Source: Candidatus Amesbacteria bacterium (GTDB taxonomy: Bacteria > Patescibacteriota > Microgenomatia > CAZETR01 > Amesbacteraceae). From it: a stretch of DNA of 33,068 nucleotides. Both the position numbers and the translations under genes were made by a program. Positions 5,118 to 12,925 of this stretch are shown in pieces. Numbering within the stretch: the stretch's first letter is position 1; every line of letters begins with the position of its first letter. The notes under the pieces were generated by a model, which worked only from the letters and a program-made list of their open reading frames with translations, made no database searches and was not told the DNA's origin. The stretch lies in assembly GCA_016219445.1 (NCBI GenBank), contig JACRNA010000023.1, forward strand, positions 1 through 33,068, read 5' to 3'.

Positions 5118-6752
5118 ATGACTCAAGAGCTCAACAATTATTTATTCTTGAATCTTTCTAAAGATTTATTAATTACAGCCAAATCGACTTCTCAAATAAT
5201 CCCTCATATTAAGATTCCAAACAGACAATTCCCCAGACCCTTTTTCGTATATGACGATAAATTCATTTGTGCTGGATATTTTTTGTCTTTTGAGGAAGAG
5301 ATATTAAATGATCAGATATTTGAGATGTGTATAAATGGGCGTTGGAAGGAATTGGCAAATAAAATTGCCGATTTTATTATTATCTTTATTGATTGCACTA
5401 GTCACAAGCTTAATATTCTGACTAGTCATTCAGGAAAGTTCCCTTGTTTTTATTCTATTGAGAATAATCAAATAATTATATCCACGAGCTTTCATTTGGT
5501 GGACGAAAATCTTAAAAATAGAACTTTAGATATTGGAGAAGCTGTGGAACTTTTAACTTGGAGCCAAGCAGTATATCCGAGAGAAGAGACACTCTACAAA
5601 CAGATTAGACAGTTACCGCTTGCGACATTATTGACTATTGATAATAATTTTGCTGTTACCACGGAACCATTACTTGTGATTGAAGAAATATTGGAGAATG
5701 GAAGATCGTCGTTATTTTTAGACGAAAAAGATTTTATTGATGAATTTGTACGTACAATAAAAGTAGTTATGAATAATTACTTGAAAACAATTGAAGGTGT
5801 CGAATTTTCCACAGATCTGTCATCTGGCTTTGACAGTAGTCTAGTGACTTATTGGCTGCAAAAATTAACTCACCGGCATTTTTCCTGTCACTCAATGTTT
5901 TCACCACTTATTTATGAAGATTCTGATCCAGAAATTATTAATAAATTTTCAAAGATGCATGGTTTAAAGACCAAGTTCATTGATATAACAGAACAATATC
6001 CATTTACAAATCTTGATAAGATAAATAATGCAAAACATGACTTTTATGTCACCGATTATGCATTAGAAAAAGTATCGCATGCACTTAATTATATTTCCGA
6101 TTCAGGAAAAAAAGAAGTCGCTCTATTTACTGGGCATGGAGGCGATGAACTATTTTATTCTTTTGCCTTAGAAAATACTTTAAGATTTGGAGTTCAACAG
6201 ACATACTTTGATCTGTCAGATTATTCGAAAACCTGGCTAAGTTCAGTATTGACCACAAAAGGTATAGAAATTCTCATGGACAAAAAGAGATTTTTACCAA
6301 AAAGAAATTATCCTTCTCCATCAGCCTATTCAGTGTCAGTTTTGGGCCAAATGTATTTTCCTTTATTTTGGGAATCCGGTGTATGGCCGCTTACCCCCCT
6401 AGATGATCCCAGATTAATAAATGTTTTCAGGAGAATGCCAAAAAGTTTGCAAAGCAAAAAGAATGCTAAGCTAAAATTATGTTCTCTAATGCAAGATGTA
6501 TTTGTCAAAGAACAGTTTGTGCCCAAAGGGGGACCAGATAAACTACGGCATAGATTTTTAATAGAAAAAAAAGATTTGGTCATTACCGTCTTAAAGAAAT
6601 CTATCTTAGGTAATCTGGGTCTTGTAAGAAATTTAGAATTAATTGAAAAACTGGAAAGAAAAGATTCGACTCTTTTTACTGATCTCGCCATCTCCATATC
6701 TCTGCAAGCCTTAATTCAATTGGAAATTTTCCTTCAAAAATCAGACCTATAG
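5118..6752 (+). CDS. Asparagine-synthase-like lasso peptide cyclase (C protein)
   Basis: The 544-residue product has an N-terminal Ntn-hydrolase-like domain without the Cys2 needed for glutamine hydrolysis. The synthetase domain has TDLSSGFDSS at about residues 232-241, the ATP-pyrophosphatase loop that adenylates a carboxylate. A later FTGHGGDELFYS near 336-347 is the second conserved block of asparagine synthases. Loss of Cys2 plus an adjacent PqqD-like gene is the lasso cyclase arrangement rather than AsnB. The final codons GAC CTA TAG lie inside R1 copy D, so the repeat supplies the stop codon. Alternative: an amide synthetase for another peptide or antibiotic. Confidence 0.8.
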   Translation: MTQELNNYLFLNLSKDLLITAKSTSQIIPHIKIPNRQFPRPFFVYDDKFICAGYFLSFEEEILNDQIFEMCINGRWKELANKIADFIIIFIDCTSHKLNILTSHSGKFPCFYSIENNQIIISTSFHLVDENLKNRTLDIGEAVELLTWSQAVYPREETLYKQIRQLPLATLLTIDNNFAVTTEPLLVIEEILENGRSSLFLDEKDFIDEFVRTIKVVMNNYLKTIEGVEFSTDLSSGFDSSLVTYWLQKLTHRHFSCHSMFSPLIYEDSDPEIINKFSKMHGLKTKFIDITEQYPFTNLDKINNAKHDFYVTDYALEKVSHALNYISDSGKKEVALFTGHGGDELFYSFALENTLRFGVQQTYFDLSDYSKTWLSSVLTTKGIEILMDKKRFLPKRNYPSPSAYSVSVLGQMYFPLFWESGVWPLTPLDDPRLINVFRRMPKSLQSKKNAKLKLCSLMQDVFVKEQFVPKGGPDKLRHRFLIEKKDLVITVLKKSILGNLGLVRNLELIEKLERKDSTLFTDLAISISLQALIQLEIFLQKSDL

Positions 6753-6792
6753 TCCTACTCACCCAATATGTATTGCCCCACTTGACCTATAG
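6746..6792 (+). repeat. R1 interspersed repeat, copy D
   Basis: Full 47-bp copy. Its first CCTATAG overlaps the stop of the cyclase-like gene. TATAAT at 6795-6800 follows two bases behind its right end and may start transcription of the hydrolase gene. Confidence 0.9.
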
Positions 6793-6794
6793 TT

Positions 6795-6800
6795 TATAAT
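6795..6800 (+). promoter_or_regulatory. -10 box (TATAAT) just behind R1 copy D
   Basis: Consensus hexamer located 31 nt before the ATG at 6832, giving a leader of about 25 nt. TTGACC at the right end of R1 is too close (9 bp) to be its -35. A second possible -10, TACTTT, lies 6 nt before the ATG. Confidence 0.35.
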
Positions 6801-6831
6801 GGATCTACTCTGAAAAAAATACTTTAATGTT

Positions 6832-7557
6832 ATGAAACAAGAAGCAATTTTGGTACATGGTTGGGATCCAAGATTTTATAATAATCAAATCAAAGAACCT
6901 ATATCAACAGGAATGGCTTGGTCACACAGGCCTGAGTTGATAAAGAGATTAAGGGAGAAATATAATATTTGTTGCTATAATCTACCTGGATTTTGTGGGA
7001 TTAAGGAGCCTAACAAAGATAAATTTTCCGTGGAAGATTTTGTCCAAGACTTTTTTGAATGGAAAGAAAAAAAACACAAAGATGCAAAATTGATGATTGG
7101 TTATTCTTTCGGGGGAGCAATTCTTCTTAGTTATAAGGCAAAATACCACGATTCTACTCCAACCATCTTGATTTCCCCAGCCATATTTAGGAGTGAATCA
7201 AATCGGTCAGAATTGGCAAAACGCCTGAAGCCATTTATTCCAAGCTATTTTGCAGATTACTTTAGACACGTTTATCAATATTTTGTAAGTGAATACTATC
7301 GACGAGGTTCTCCTTTTTTGCGCTCAACTTACAATTCAATCGCTAGAGCGGATCTTCGTCCCTTGTTGAGTAAAGTGGATGTAAATAAACTGTTACTAAT
7401 ATATGGTAAAAATGACGAAGCTACGCCATGGAACTTAGTTAAAGACACGATAAGAGATCATAAGATTAATTGCCATCTTGTCTCAGACGGTGGCCATAGA
7501 ATTGGTCAGACTCATCCAGGCGAGATAATAAAAGCCATTAATGAGTTTTGCGAATAA
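6832..7557 (+). CDS. Alpha/beta hydrolase
   Basis: The 241-residue protein opens with AILVHGWDP (HG oxyanion motif) and has MIGYSFGGAILLSY with the nucleophile Ser in GYSFGG near residues 86-91. An acid follows in LIYGKNDEATPW and the catalytic His is in SDGGHRIGQTHPGE near the C-terminus, so the triad looks complete. There is no signal peptide. The substrate cannot be told. It overlaps the broken Mur-ligase gene by 17 bp, suggesting they were once one unit. Confidence 0.85.
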   Translation: MKQEAILVHGWDPRFYNNQIKEPISTGMAWSHRPELIKRLREKYNICCYNLPGFCGIKEPNKDKFSVEDFVQDFFEWKEKKHKDAKLMIGYSFGGAILLSYKAKYHDSTPTILISPAIFRSESNRSELAKRLKPFIPSYFADYFRHVYQYFVSEYYRRGSPFLRSTYNSIARADLRPLLSKVDVNKLLLIYGKNDEATPWNLVKDTIRDHKINCHLVSDGGHRIGQTHPGEIIKAINEFCE

Positions 7558-8321
7558 GGAAATAGTTGGTCTTGCGGACGAATTGATAATAGAGAACCAT
7601 GTTAGTGGAGATCACCTCTATGATTGGATCGATATCGTCGGAATTACTCAGCGTCCCGAGAAACTCAAGAAATCTTTATATTTTACTACTCACTCAGATG
7701 GAACCGACGGATGGCACAATGCCTTTGATAGACGGCCAATGGCTCAAAATGTGGCTAGAGATAAAGGGTGGCATTTGGCAGTTGAACCTGGAGTGAATGT
7801 TGATAATCATGAACATTTCATTGTTTCCTCATTGATTGGATTGTCTGAAAGACTGTATGAATTTGCAAGAACAAGAAGCAACCCCTATGTTATTGGTGTC
7901 ACTGGTTCTGTAGGAAAAACCACTACCGTGGCATTTCTGGAACATTTGATTCGAGAATCTGGGGTAGGAGTAACTCGTTTTTGGTCTAAGAGGCTGACTC
8001 CTTTACTCGTTCAGTGTCATTATATTAATAGAGTTGATACGAATACTCCATTTATTGTTATGGAATACAGTGCATATGGTAAAGATCATGTTAGTGAATT
8101 AGCTAAAGTGTTACCCCCTAACTTAGCATTTTTTACCAATATTTATGAAATGCATGTGGGCCAGGACTTATTCAAAAGTGAACGAGAAGTTTGTAGACGA
8201 GGAAAAATTTAAAGGGCTGCTAGAAAAAGGAAAAAGCAGTTATTTGGTCTATCACAAAGGGTTGTCTTTACGACAACCAAATTTTGATCCGGCAGAATAT
8301 CTTAAAAATCGCTGGGGTTAA
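7541..8321 (+). pseudogene. Mur ligase-like gene (MurF/MurE type), truncated and probably frameshifted
   Basis: The intact frame (7541-8212, 223 aa) has an N-terminal domain and the P-loop VIGVTGSVGKTTTVAFLEHL at about residues 112-131, then FIVMEYSAYG and LAFFTNIYEMHVG, which match the start of the Mur ligase central domain. It then stops. The +1 frame continues from about 8172 as VNEKFVDEEKFKGLLEKGKS and further to TAA at 8319-8321, with good codon composition, so a one-base indel near 8170 is likely. Even the joined product (about 260 aa) lacks most of the central domain and the whole C-terminal domain of a roughly 450-aa ligase. The end lies 5 bp before R1 copy E. Likely inactive. Confidence 0.65.
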
Positions 8322-8326
8322 CTCAT

Positions 8327-8373
8327 CCTATAGTCCTACTCACCCAATGTGTATTGTCCCACTTGACCTATAG
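8327..8373 (+). repeat. R1 interspersed repeat, copy E
   Basis: Identical over 47 bp to copy F at 16090. Homology with copy F continues beyond the right end through TGATATGAYGCATG and, after a gap, CCAAAAGTGGGGA. Confidence 0.9.
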
Positions 8374-8612
8374 TGATATGACGCATGACCAAAAGTGGGG
8401 AATTTTTATGACCTGCCAATGGTTATGTTACAAGAAACAAAAAGTTATGATGTTGGTATTGTCGTCACTGGATTTATCGCAATGACTGGTACCCCTTCAA
8501 AAGCCCTTTGATACGATACTTCTCTACAACAATAATCAACTTGGGCTCGCCGTGTGGGACGATTATGTTTAGAGGGGAGCTTGGCGATAAAGGCAACGTC
8601 GTTGCAGAGGGA
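8374..8612 (+). other. Leader region between R1 copy E and the FBP-like gene
   Basis: Contains CCAAAAGTGGGGAATTTTT at 8389-8407, the same segment that makes the right half of the hairpin at 16217-16234, but without the CCCC left arm. ATG 8408 directly behind it opens a 25-codon frame, and ATG 8425 a 28-codon frame. Neither resembles a known protein. The TTG-started extension of the FBP frame (8508) also lies here and is not convincing. Confidence 0.4.
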
Positions 8613-9077
8613 ATGAAGCCGTTGGCTGGAGATGAAATAACCGCAGCATTCTCAAAAAGAGATAGAAAAGTCCTCAAACTCCCAAGAAACATAACTGAAA
8701 TTGAGTGGGAGAAAATAACCTACTTATCTTGGCTCCATCCCGATGGAAGTAAATGGTTTGTGGTATATAACCCATTAGATGAATTACATGGGTTAGTTTT
8801 AGAAAAAATGGAAACTACTGGGTCGTCCGCAAAACAATGTTCTTGGTGTGCTACCACAAATGCCGGGGATAGAATAGCTCAGTTTGTAGTCAGGCATGCT
8901 TTAAATAGAAGTATAACCATGGGCACATATGTATGTTCAAGTCTAGATTGTGATGACTATATTCGAGGCAGAAAATTTCCAAGCATTGCAACGTTTTCAT
9001 CCTATCCAACATTAGAAAAAAGGGTCAAAAATCTCAGAGATAACTTAGATAATTTCTTTATTAGAGCTCTTTTTTAG
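8613..9077 (+). CDS. FBP-domain protein (EF-G-binding FusB-type treble-clef zinc finger)
   Basis: The 155-residue product matches the FBP family in order: MKPLAGDEITAAF, LPRNITEIEWEKITYLSW, FVVYNPLDELHGLVL, then the zinc finger with CSWC, about 30 residues, and VCSSLDCDDYIRGR. The four Cys are the zinc ligands. Family members include FusB, which binds EF-G and rescues fusidic-acid-stalled ribosomes; most are uncharacterised. The frame is open upstream to TTG 8508, and ATG 8565 is also possible, but similarity to the family begins at ATG 8613. First gene of the 7.7-kb block E-F. Confidence 0.75.
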   Translation: MKPLAGDEITAAFSKRDRKVLKLPRNITEIEWEKITYLSWLHPDGSKWFVVYNPLDELHGLVLEKMETTGSSAKQCSWCATTNAGDRIAQFVVRHALNRSITMGTYVCSSLDCDDYIRGRKFPSIATFSSYPTLEKRVKNLRDNLDNFFIRALF

Positions 9078-9087
9078 TCTTAAAGAT

Positions 9088-10242
9088 ATGTTAGATAATA
9101 GTTCTTACATCAAAACAGCTACGGCATCAGTTCCGTTATTTTATCCTCGGTACAAAATGAAACCTGGTGATAAAATTGATGGCTATATAACAAATAAAAA
9201 ATTGATTGAGGGATTACTGAATTGTGAATATATATTTTTGACTTTGTATTGGAAACCAGTAGGAGATTCTTTACTTTTTCTTTCTGTTGCCCAAGCTTGT
9301 TTTGAATATTTACAATTAACGAGAGATACTCAGCCCAAATGGATAGTTGATGATCAGTATCAGGAATTAATAAGACATATCGGTTTTTTGAAAGATGCAG
9401 ATATGGTTTTCAAAGCTTTAGACAGATTTAAATCTATGATAAAAAATAATCAAAAGGCAGTTTTAATTACGGACGATGATCCATTTAAAATGGCCAATGT
9501 GCCACCAATATTTAATTCGGAAGAATATGTTTATCCAAAATTTGTTGAAAAAGATTCAAGCATAATAATTAAAGAATATTCTTCCCGCCCAGCACGATAT
9601 TTTTTAACCTTTGAACGCGAGGTGGGCAAAAGATTGATTTCAGATCCAAATAACTCTTTGCCAAATTTTGTTTTTGACAGTCAAAAGACGAATAGTGGTA
9701 AGATTATGTGCATAGTAAGTCAGGCGAGCCGGCCAGAAAAGAAATTCGGCACAACCAGATTCATAAAATTAGCCAAAAGACTTTTTGATTCAAAGCTCGT
9801 AGATATAGTTTATTTACTAGCTAATTCAAAGGAAGAATCACCCTCAGAATGGATTTTAGTAAGAAGACTTTTAGAGAAATATAAAGACTGGTTAATACTT
9901 GTTGAGGACAAAAAGTTTGAAGAAACGGCTGAATTATTTAGTAAAAGCCAGATTGTTCTAGGAAACGATACTGGTTTTACACATTTAGCAGCAATGAGTG
10001 TAAACAATATGGGGAGGCCTAAAGTATTTATACTATATTCACGACATGATTATAGTAAATGGAGTACCGGTAAAGATAATGTATATCCGATTGTTACAAA
10101 ATTATCTGAATATTTGAAAAATAATAATATGTCTATTCAAAGAGACGGGATTGATTTGTCAAAGTGGGGTTCTGAAGAGTGGTCATATTCAATTCCTATT
10201 AATAGAGTAGAAAATATGATCAAAAAATATGCACAATATTGA
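9088..10242 (+). CDS. Glycosyltransferase family 9-like protein
   Basis: The 384-residue protein shows the GT9 (heptosyltransferase-like, GT-B fold) blocks: WKPVGDSLLFLSVAQACFEY near residues 53-72 and LGNDTGFTHLAAMS near 290-303, the NDP-sugar site. KKFGTTRFIKLAKRL fits the middle of the C-terminal Rossmann domain. GT9 enzymes usually transfer heptose or similar sugars in lipopolysaccharide; without LPS genes here, the acceptor is unknown. It begins 11 bp behind the FBP gene and overlaps the GT2 gene by 14 bp. Confidence 0.7.
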   Translation: MLDNSSYIKTATASVPLFYPRYKMKPGDKIDGYITNKKLIEGLLNCEYIFLTLYWKPVGDSLLFLSVAQACFEYLQLTRDTQPKWIVDDQYQELIRHIGFLKDADMVFKALDRFKSMIKNNQKAVLITDDDPFKMANVPPIFNSEEYVYPKFVEKDSSIIIKEYSSRPARYFLTFEREVGKRLISDPNNSLPNFVFDSQKTNSGKIMCIVSQASRPEKKFGTTRFIKLAKRLFDSKLVDIVYLLANSKEESPSEWILVRRLLEKYKDWLILVEDKKFEETAELFSKSQIVLGNDTGFTHLAAMSVNNMGRPKVFILYSRHDYSKWSTGKDNVYPIVTKLSEYLKNNNMSIQRDGIDLSKWGSEEWSYSIPINRVENMIKKYAQY

Positions 10243-11170
10243 TTTAACTATTTTAGTTCCAGCATACAATGAGGAAAAATCAATCTTAAAATTATTAAAC
10301 AGCATCAACGCTGCCAATCTGAATAAGATAAATACAGAGATAATTGTTCTTATTAATGGGTCAACAGACAATACCACCCAAGTTGTCAACAACTTTAAAA
10401 AAAAAAAAAAAAACTCCAACCTATCATGGGTTATATTTGAAACAAACGAAAGAGGAAAAACAAAAGCCCTGAACCTAGGATTGTCTATGTCTAAGTCCGA
10501 GATCATTATTAACATAGACGCTGATTGTAAAATTAAGAAAGAATCATTAATAATGATCTTCAACAAACTAAAGATTTGTGAGCAGCTTTTATTGGTTGGT
10601 GGTTTAGATAGACCAGATTTTAGATGTAGTGATAAACAAAGCTTGTTGTACCAATTTCAGGTTGTGCATCAGATATATCGAGAGGTTAGAGGTAGGGTAT
10701 TACCGGTTGGTCGGTTAATGGGATATAAACGTTCAAGTTTTGATAAATTTCCAAAATATTTACATTCAGAGGATACGTGGTTAGCTCTTGATCTAGCCAA
10801 GAGACATGGATGGAAGTCTGTAAAAATCCTGACGGATGCCGTGGTTAATTTTTCACCTGCGCTAAATTGGTTAGACTATATTAAGCAGGAATCCAGATTT
10901 GAATGTGGACTTCCACAGATACTAGATCAATTTCCAGAATTAGAAAATATTTATAACCAACGCAGAATCAATGTTGAGCAAAAGTCTAAAGACAAGATAG
11001 AATCGGAAATTTTTGAAAAAATGGATATGTTTAAGATACCAAGAGAAAGATGGACTCAGATGAATGATATAATTGATTCAGTTATTATTGAAAATGCTCT
11101 AATAATGAACAAACAGCTAATATCAAAAGATGGTAATTGGGATCCAACGAGATCAACTAAGAATGAATGA
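10229..11170 (+). CDS. Glycosyltransferase family 2
   Basis: The 313-residue GT-A enzyme has TILVPAYNEEKSILKLL at residues 6-22, VLINGSTDNTTQ near 41-52, GKTKALNLGLSMS near 78-90 and INIDADCKI (metal-binding DxD) near 96-104. HSEDTWLAL is the catalytic acidic block. No transmembrane helix, so probably soluble. A run of 17 A (10397-10413) encodes KKKKKK near residue 60; the frame is open at this length, but slippage would destroy it. Confidence 0.85.
   Translation: MHNIDLTILVPAYNEEKSILKLLNSINAANLNKINTEIIVLINGSTDNTTQVVNNFKKKKKNSNLSWVIFETNERGKTKALNLGLSMSKSEIIINIDADCKIKKESLIMIFNKLKICEQLLLVGGLDRPDFRCSDKQSLLYQFQVVHQIYREVRGRVLPVGRLMGYKRSSFDKFPKYLHSEDTWLALDLAKRHGWKSVKILTDAVVNFSPALNWLDYIKQESRFECGLPQILDQFPELENIYNQRRINVEQKSKDKIESEIFEKMDMFKIPRERWTQMNDIIDSVIIENALIMNKQLISKDGNWDPTRSTKNE
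10397..10413 (+). repeat. Homopolymer run of 17 A inside the GT2 gene
   Basis: Longest mononucleotide run in the window, located in coding sequence between the NGSTDNT and GKTKAL motifs. A change of one or two bases would truncate the enzyme. Confidence 0.9.
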
Positions 11171-11804
11171 TAAATTTAAAAATTTGCATAAAAAACACAC
11201 AAAGGGCTTGTATCCAGATAAATTTTTGGATTTAATCTTTACTCATTCAGACATAGTAAGACAGATTGCGCTAAAAATTGCAGATAACTTATCGCAAAAT
11301 AAAATTGTGGTAAATATGGATCTTGTGGAATCTGGGTCAATGTTCCATGATATTGGAGTATATCTATGTTTTGACGATGAATTTAATCCAGATGCTTCAT
11401 TATCAAAATATCTTTGTCATGGACACGAAGGGTACAAGTTACTAAAAGAAGAAGGGTATGATGAACAAGTTGCCCGATTTGCCCTGACACATACAGGAAC
11501 CGGAATTACCAAAGAAGATATAAAAAGAGAAAACATGCCATTTGAACCACGAGATTTTATACCTGTAACTTTAGAAGAGGAAATTGTCTGTTATGCTGAT
11601 AAATTTCATACAAAATGGCCGTCTTTTAATACATTTGAAGAAGCAAAGGCTAGACTTGAAAGATTTGACCCATCAAAGGGAATAATTATGGATAGGTTTA
11701 AAATGAAGTTTGGTTCTCCGAATTTAAGCGATCTTCAGCAAGAATATAGAGAATGGCATAAAAATATGGAAACATTCTTTAATTCCCTACCTAAAGCCAA
11801 GTGA
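11163..11804 (+). CDS. HD-domain phosphohydrolase
   Basis: The protein (213 aa from ATG 11163) has HSDIVRQIA, then MFHDIGVYL (HD motif), CHGHEGYKLL, FALTHTGTGI and CYADKFHTK, which supply the His/Asp metal ligands of the HD superfamily. Its size resembles small HD nucleotidases and YqeK-like phosphatases. The start overlaps the GT2 stop by 8 bp. Substrate unknown; possibly a nucleotide or sugar-phosphate intermediate of the operon. Confidence 0.8.
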   Translation: MNDKFKNLHKKHTKGLYPDKFLDLIFTHSDIVRQIALKIADNLSQNKIVVNMDLVESGSMFHDIGVYLCFDDEFNPDASLSKYLCHGHEGYKLLKEEGYDEQVARFALTHTGTGITKEDIKRENMPFEPRDFIPVTLEEEIVCYADKFHTKWPSFNTFEEAKARLERFDPSKGIIMDRFKMKFGSPNLSDLQQEYREWHKNMETFFNSLPKAK

Positions 11805-11806
11805 TT

Positions 11807-12925
11807 ATGTCAGGGGAGCAATTTCCTGATATTTTGTACAGAGAGGTACCAAGGAATAGGGTCTCCGCCCTAGGCAAAAGCAATAGTGGATATGAAGCTG
11901 ATAGCCTGGCTATTATCAGTGATAATCTCTGGGGACGATTTGGCGTTGTAAGAAAATGGACACAATATGTGACAGGCTCGGCGGATGTAATGATTATTCC
12001 ATTGGGAAGTAATGTATCTCAACTAACAGAATTGGAAGCTCCAAGATTGGGTAGATTTCTTCATTTATGTGGATCGCTCGTGGCCGAAATGCACCGGGAA
12101 TGCGGTAATGGATTTCCTGTTGTGGCCATAAATCAGCAGCCGGAATGCGTGAACATTCCCGATAAATACGCAGCTGACGGAACTGAACTCAAAGTGCAGA
12201 CGATAAACGAAGTTCATGCTCATTTATATATAGAAAACGGTAAATACAATCATACAATTCCGCCATCAAAACTAAAAGCGGAAGATAGGTACAGTTTTAT
12301 TGATCCTCTTGGGATTATTGCTGGTGGGCTTATCTATAAGGAAGCCTGTGACACATTGGAAAGAATCCCAGGATTTGTAAAACTGCATCTATTTGATGAT
12401 AAATATCCACTAGGTGTTAATTTTGAATTAACTGGAGGAATAAGTGAAAATCTGGACAAAACGGAATTGTGTGCGTTTGTAGCCGACACCCAATCGTGGA
12501 TATTCGGTATTTATAGGTCTTTAGAAAACAAACTGAGACAAACAACCGATAGAACTGATGTCGTTGATTGGTTTTTGAAAGAACATCATATGGATAAAAA
12601 AAGTGCTGACTATATATCTAAAATAATTAGTATTATTAGGGATCATTCTGTGGTTGAAAAGAAACATCACAGATTTGTTCCCGGTCCAGCGATGACATGG
12701 ATTATATATGAAAGAGGTGGTAATACATTTGTTAATTTAGCGCCCAGAATACTTTCACGAGGAAACGCCAGTGAATCATTCGGCGTGTGGGTGGAGCCCG
12801 TGGATAATATTGATGGAAATGGAGAAATGGTTTCTGACCAGAAGAAATTCTGGGATAGTATAATTACAAAATTATCTAAGACTTTAGATATTACAAAAGG
12901 TCCTACATATGATAACCCTATATAA
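11807..12925 (+). CDS. Unrecognised protein, 372 aa
   Basis: I do not recognise this family. A mixed alpha/beta sequence with the segment INEVHAHLYIENGKYNH near residues 125-141; the HxH spacing loosely recalls HIT/GalT nucleotidyl transferases, and PGPAMTWIIYERGG near 286-299 could be another conserved block. No membrane segment and no signal peptide. It lies between the HD gene (2 bp gap) and the PLP decarboxylase (17 bp overlap), so it is part of the same operon and probably of the same pathway. A role as nucleotidyl or phosphoryl transferase is a guess. Confidence 0.55.
   Translation: MSGEQFPDILYREVPRNRVSALGKSNSGYEADSLAIISDNLWGRFGVVRKWTQYVTGSADVMIIPLGSNVSQLTELEAPRLGRFLHLCGSLVAEMHRECGNGFPVVAINQQPECVNIPDKYAADGTELKVQTINEVHAHLYIENGKYNHTIPPSKLKAEDRYSFIDPLGIIAGGLIYKEACDTLERIPGFVKLHLFDDKYPLGVNFELTGGISENLDKTELCAFVADTQSWIFGIYRSLENKLRQTTDRTDVVDWFLKEHHMDKKSADYISKIISIIRDHSVVEKKHHRFVPGPAMTWIIYERGGNTFVNLAPRILSRGNASESFGVWVEPVDNIDGNGEMVSDQKKFWDSIITKLSKTLDITKGPTYDNPI

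Noticed and set aside
5118-6752. Ordinary asparagine synthetase AsnB
   Set aside because: The N-terminal catalytic Cys is absent and a PqqD-like gene precedes it, which fits a RiPP cyclase better.
6746-6792. The terminal CCTATAG pair as a target-site duplication of a small insertion
   Set aside because: All full copies have the same seven bases at both ends, so they belong to the repeat and are not duplicated target.
6786-6800. TTGACC of R1 as -35 for the TATAAT just behind copy D
   Set aside because: The gap is only 9 bp instead of 16-18, and the other copies have no TATAAT there.
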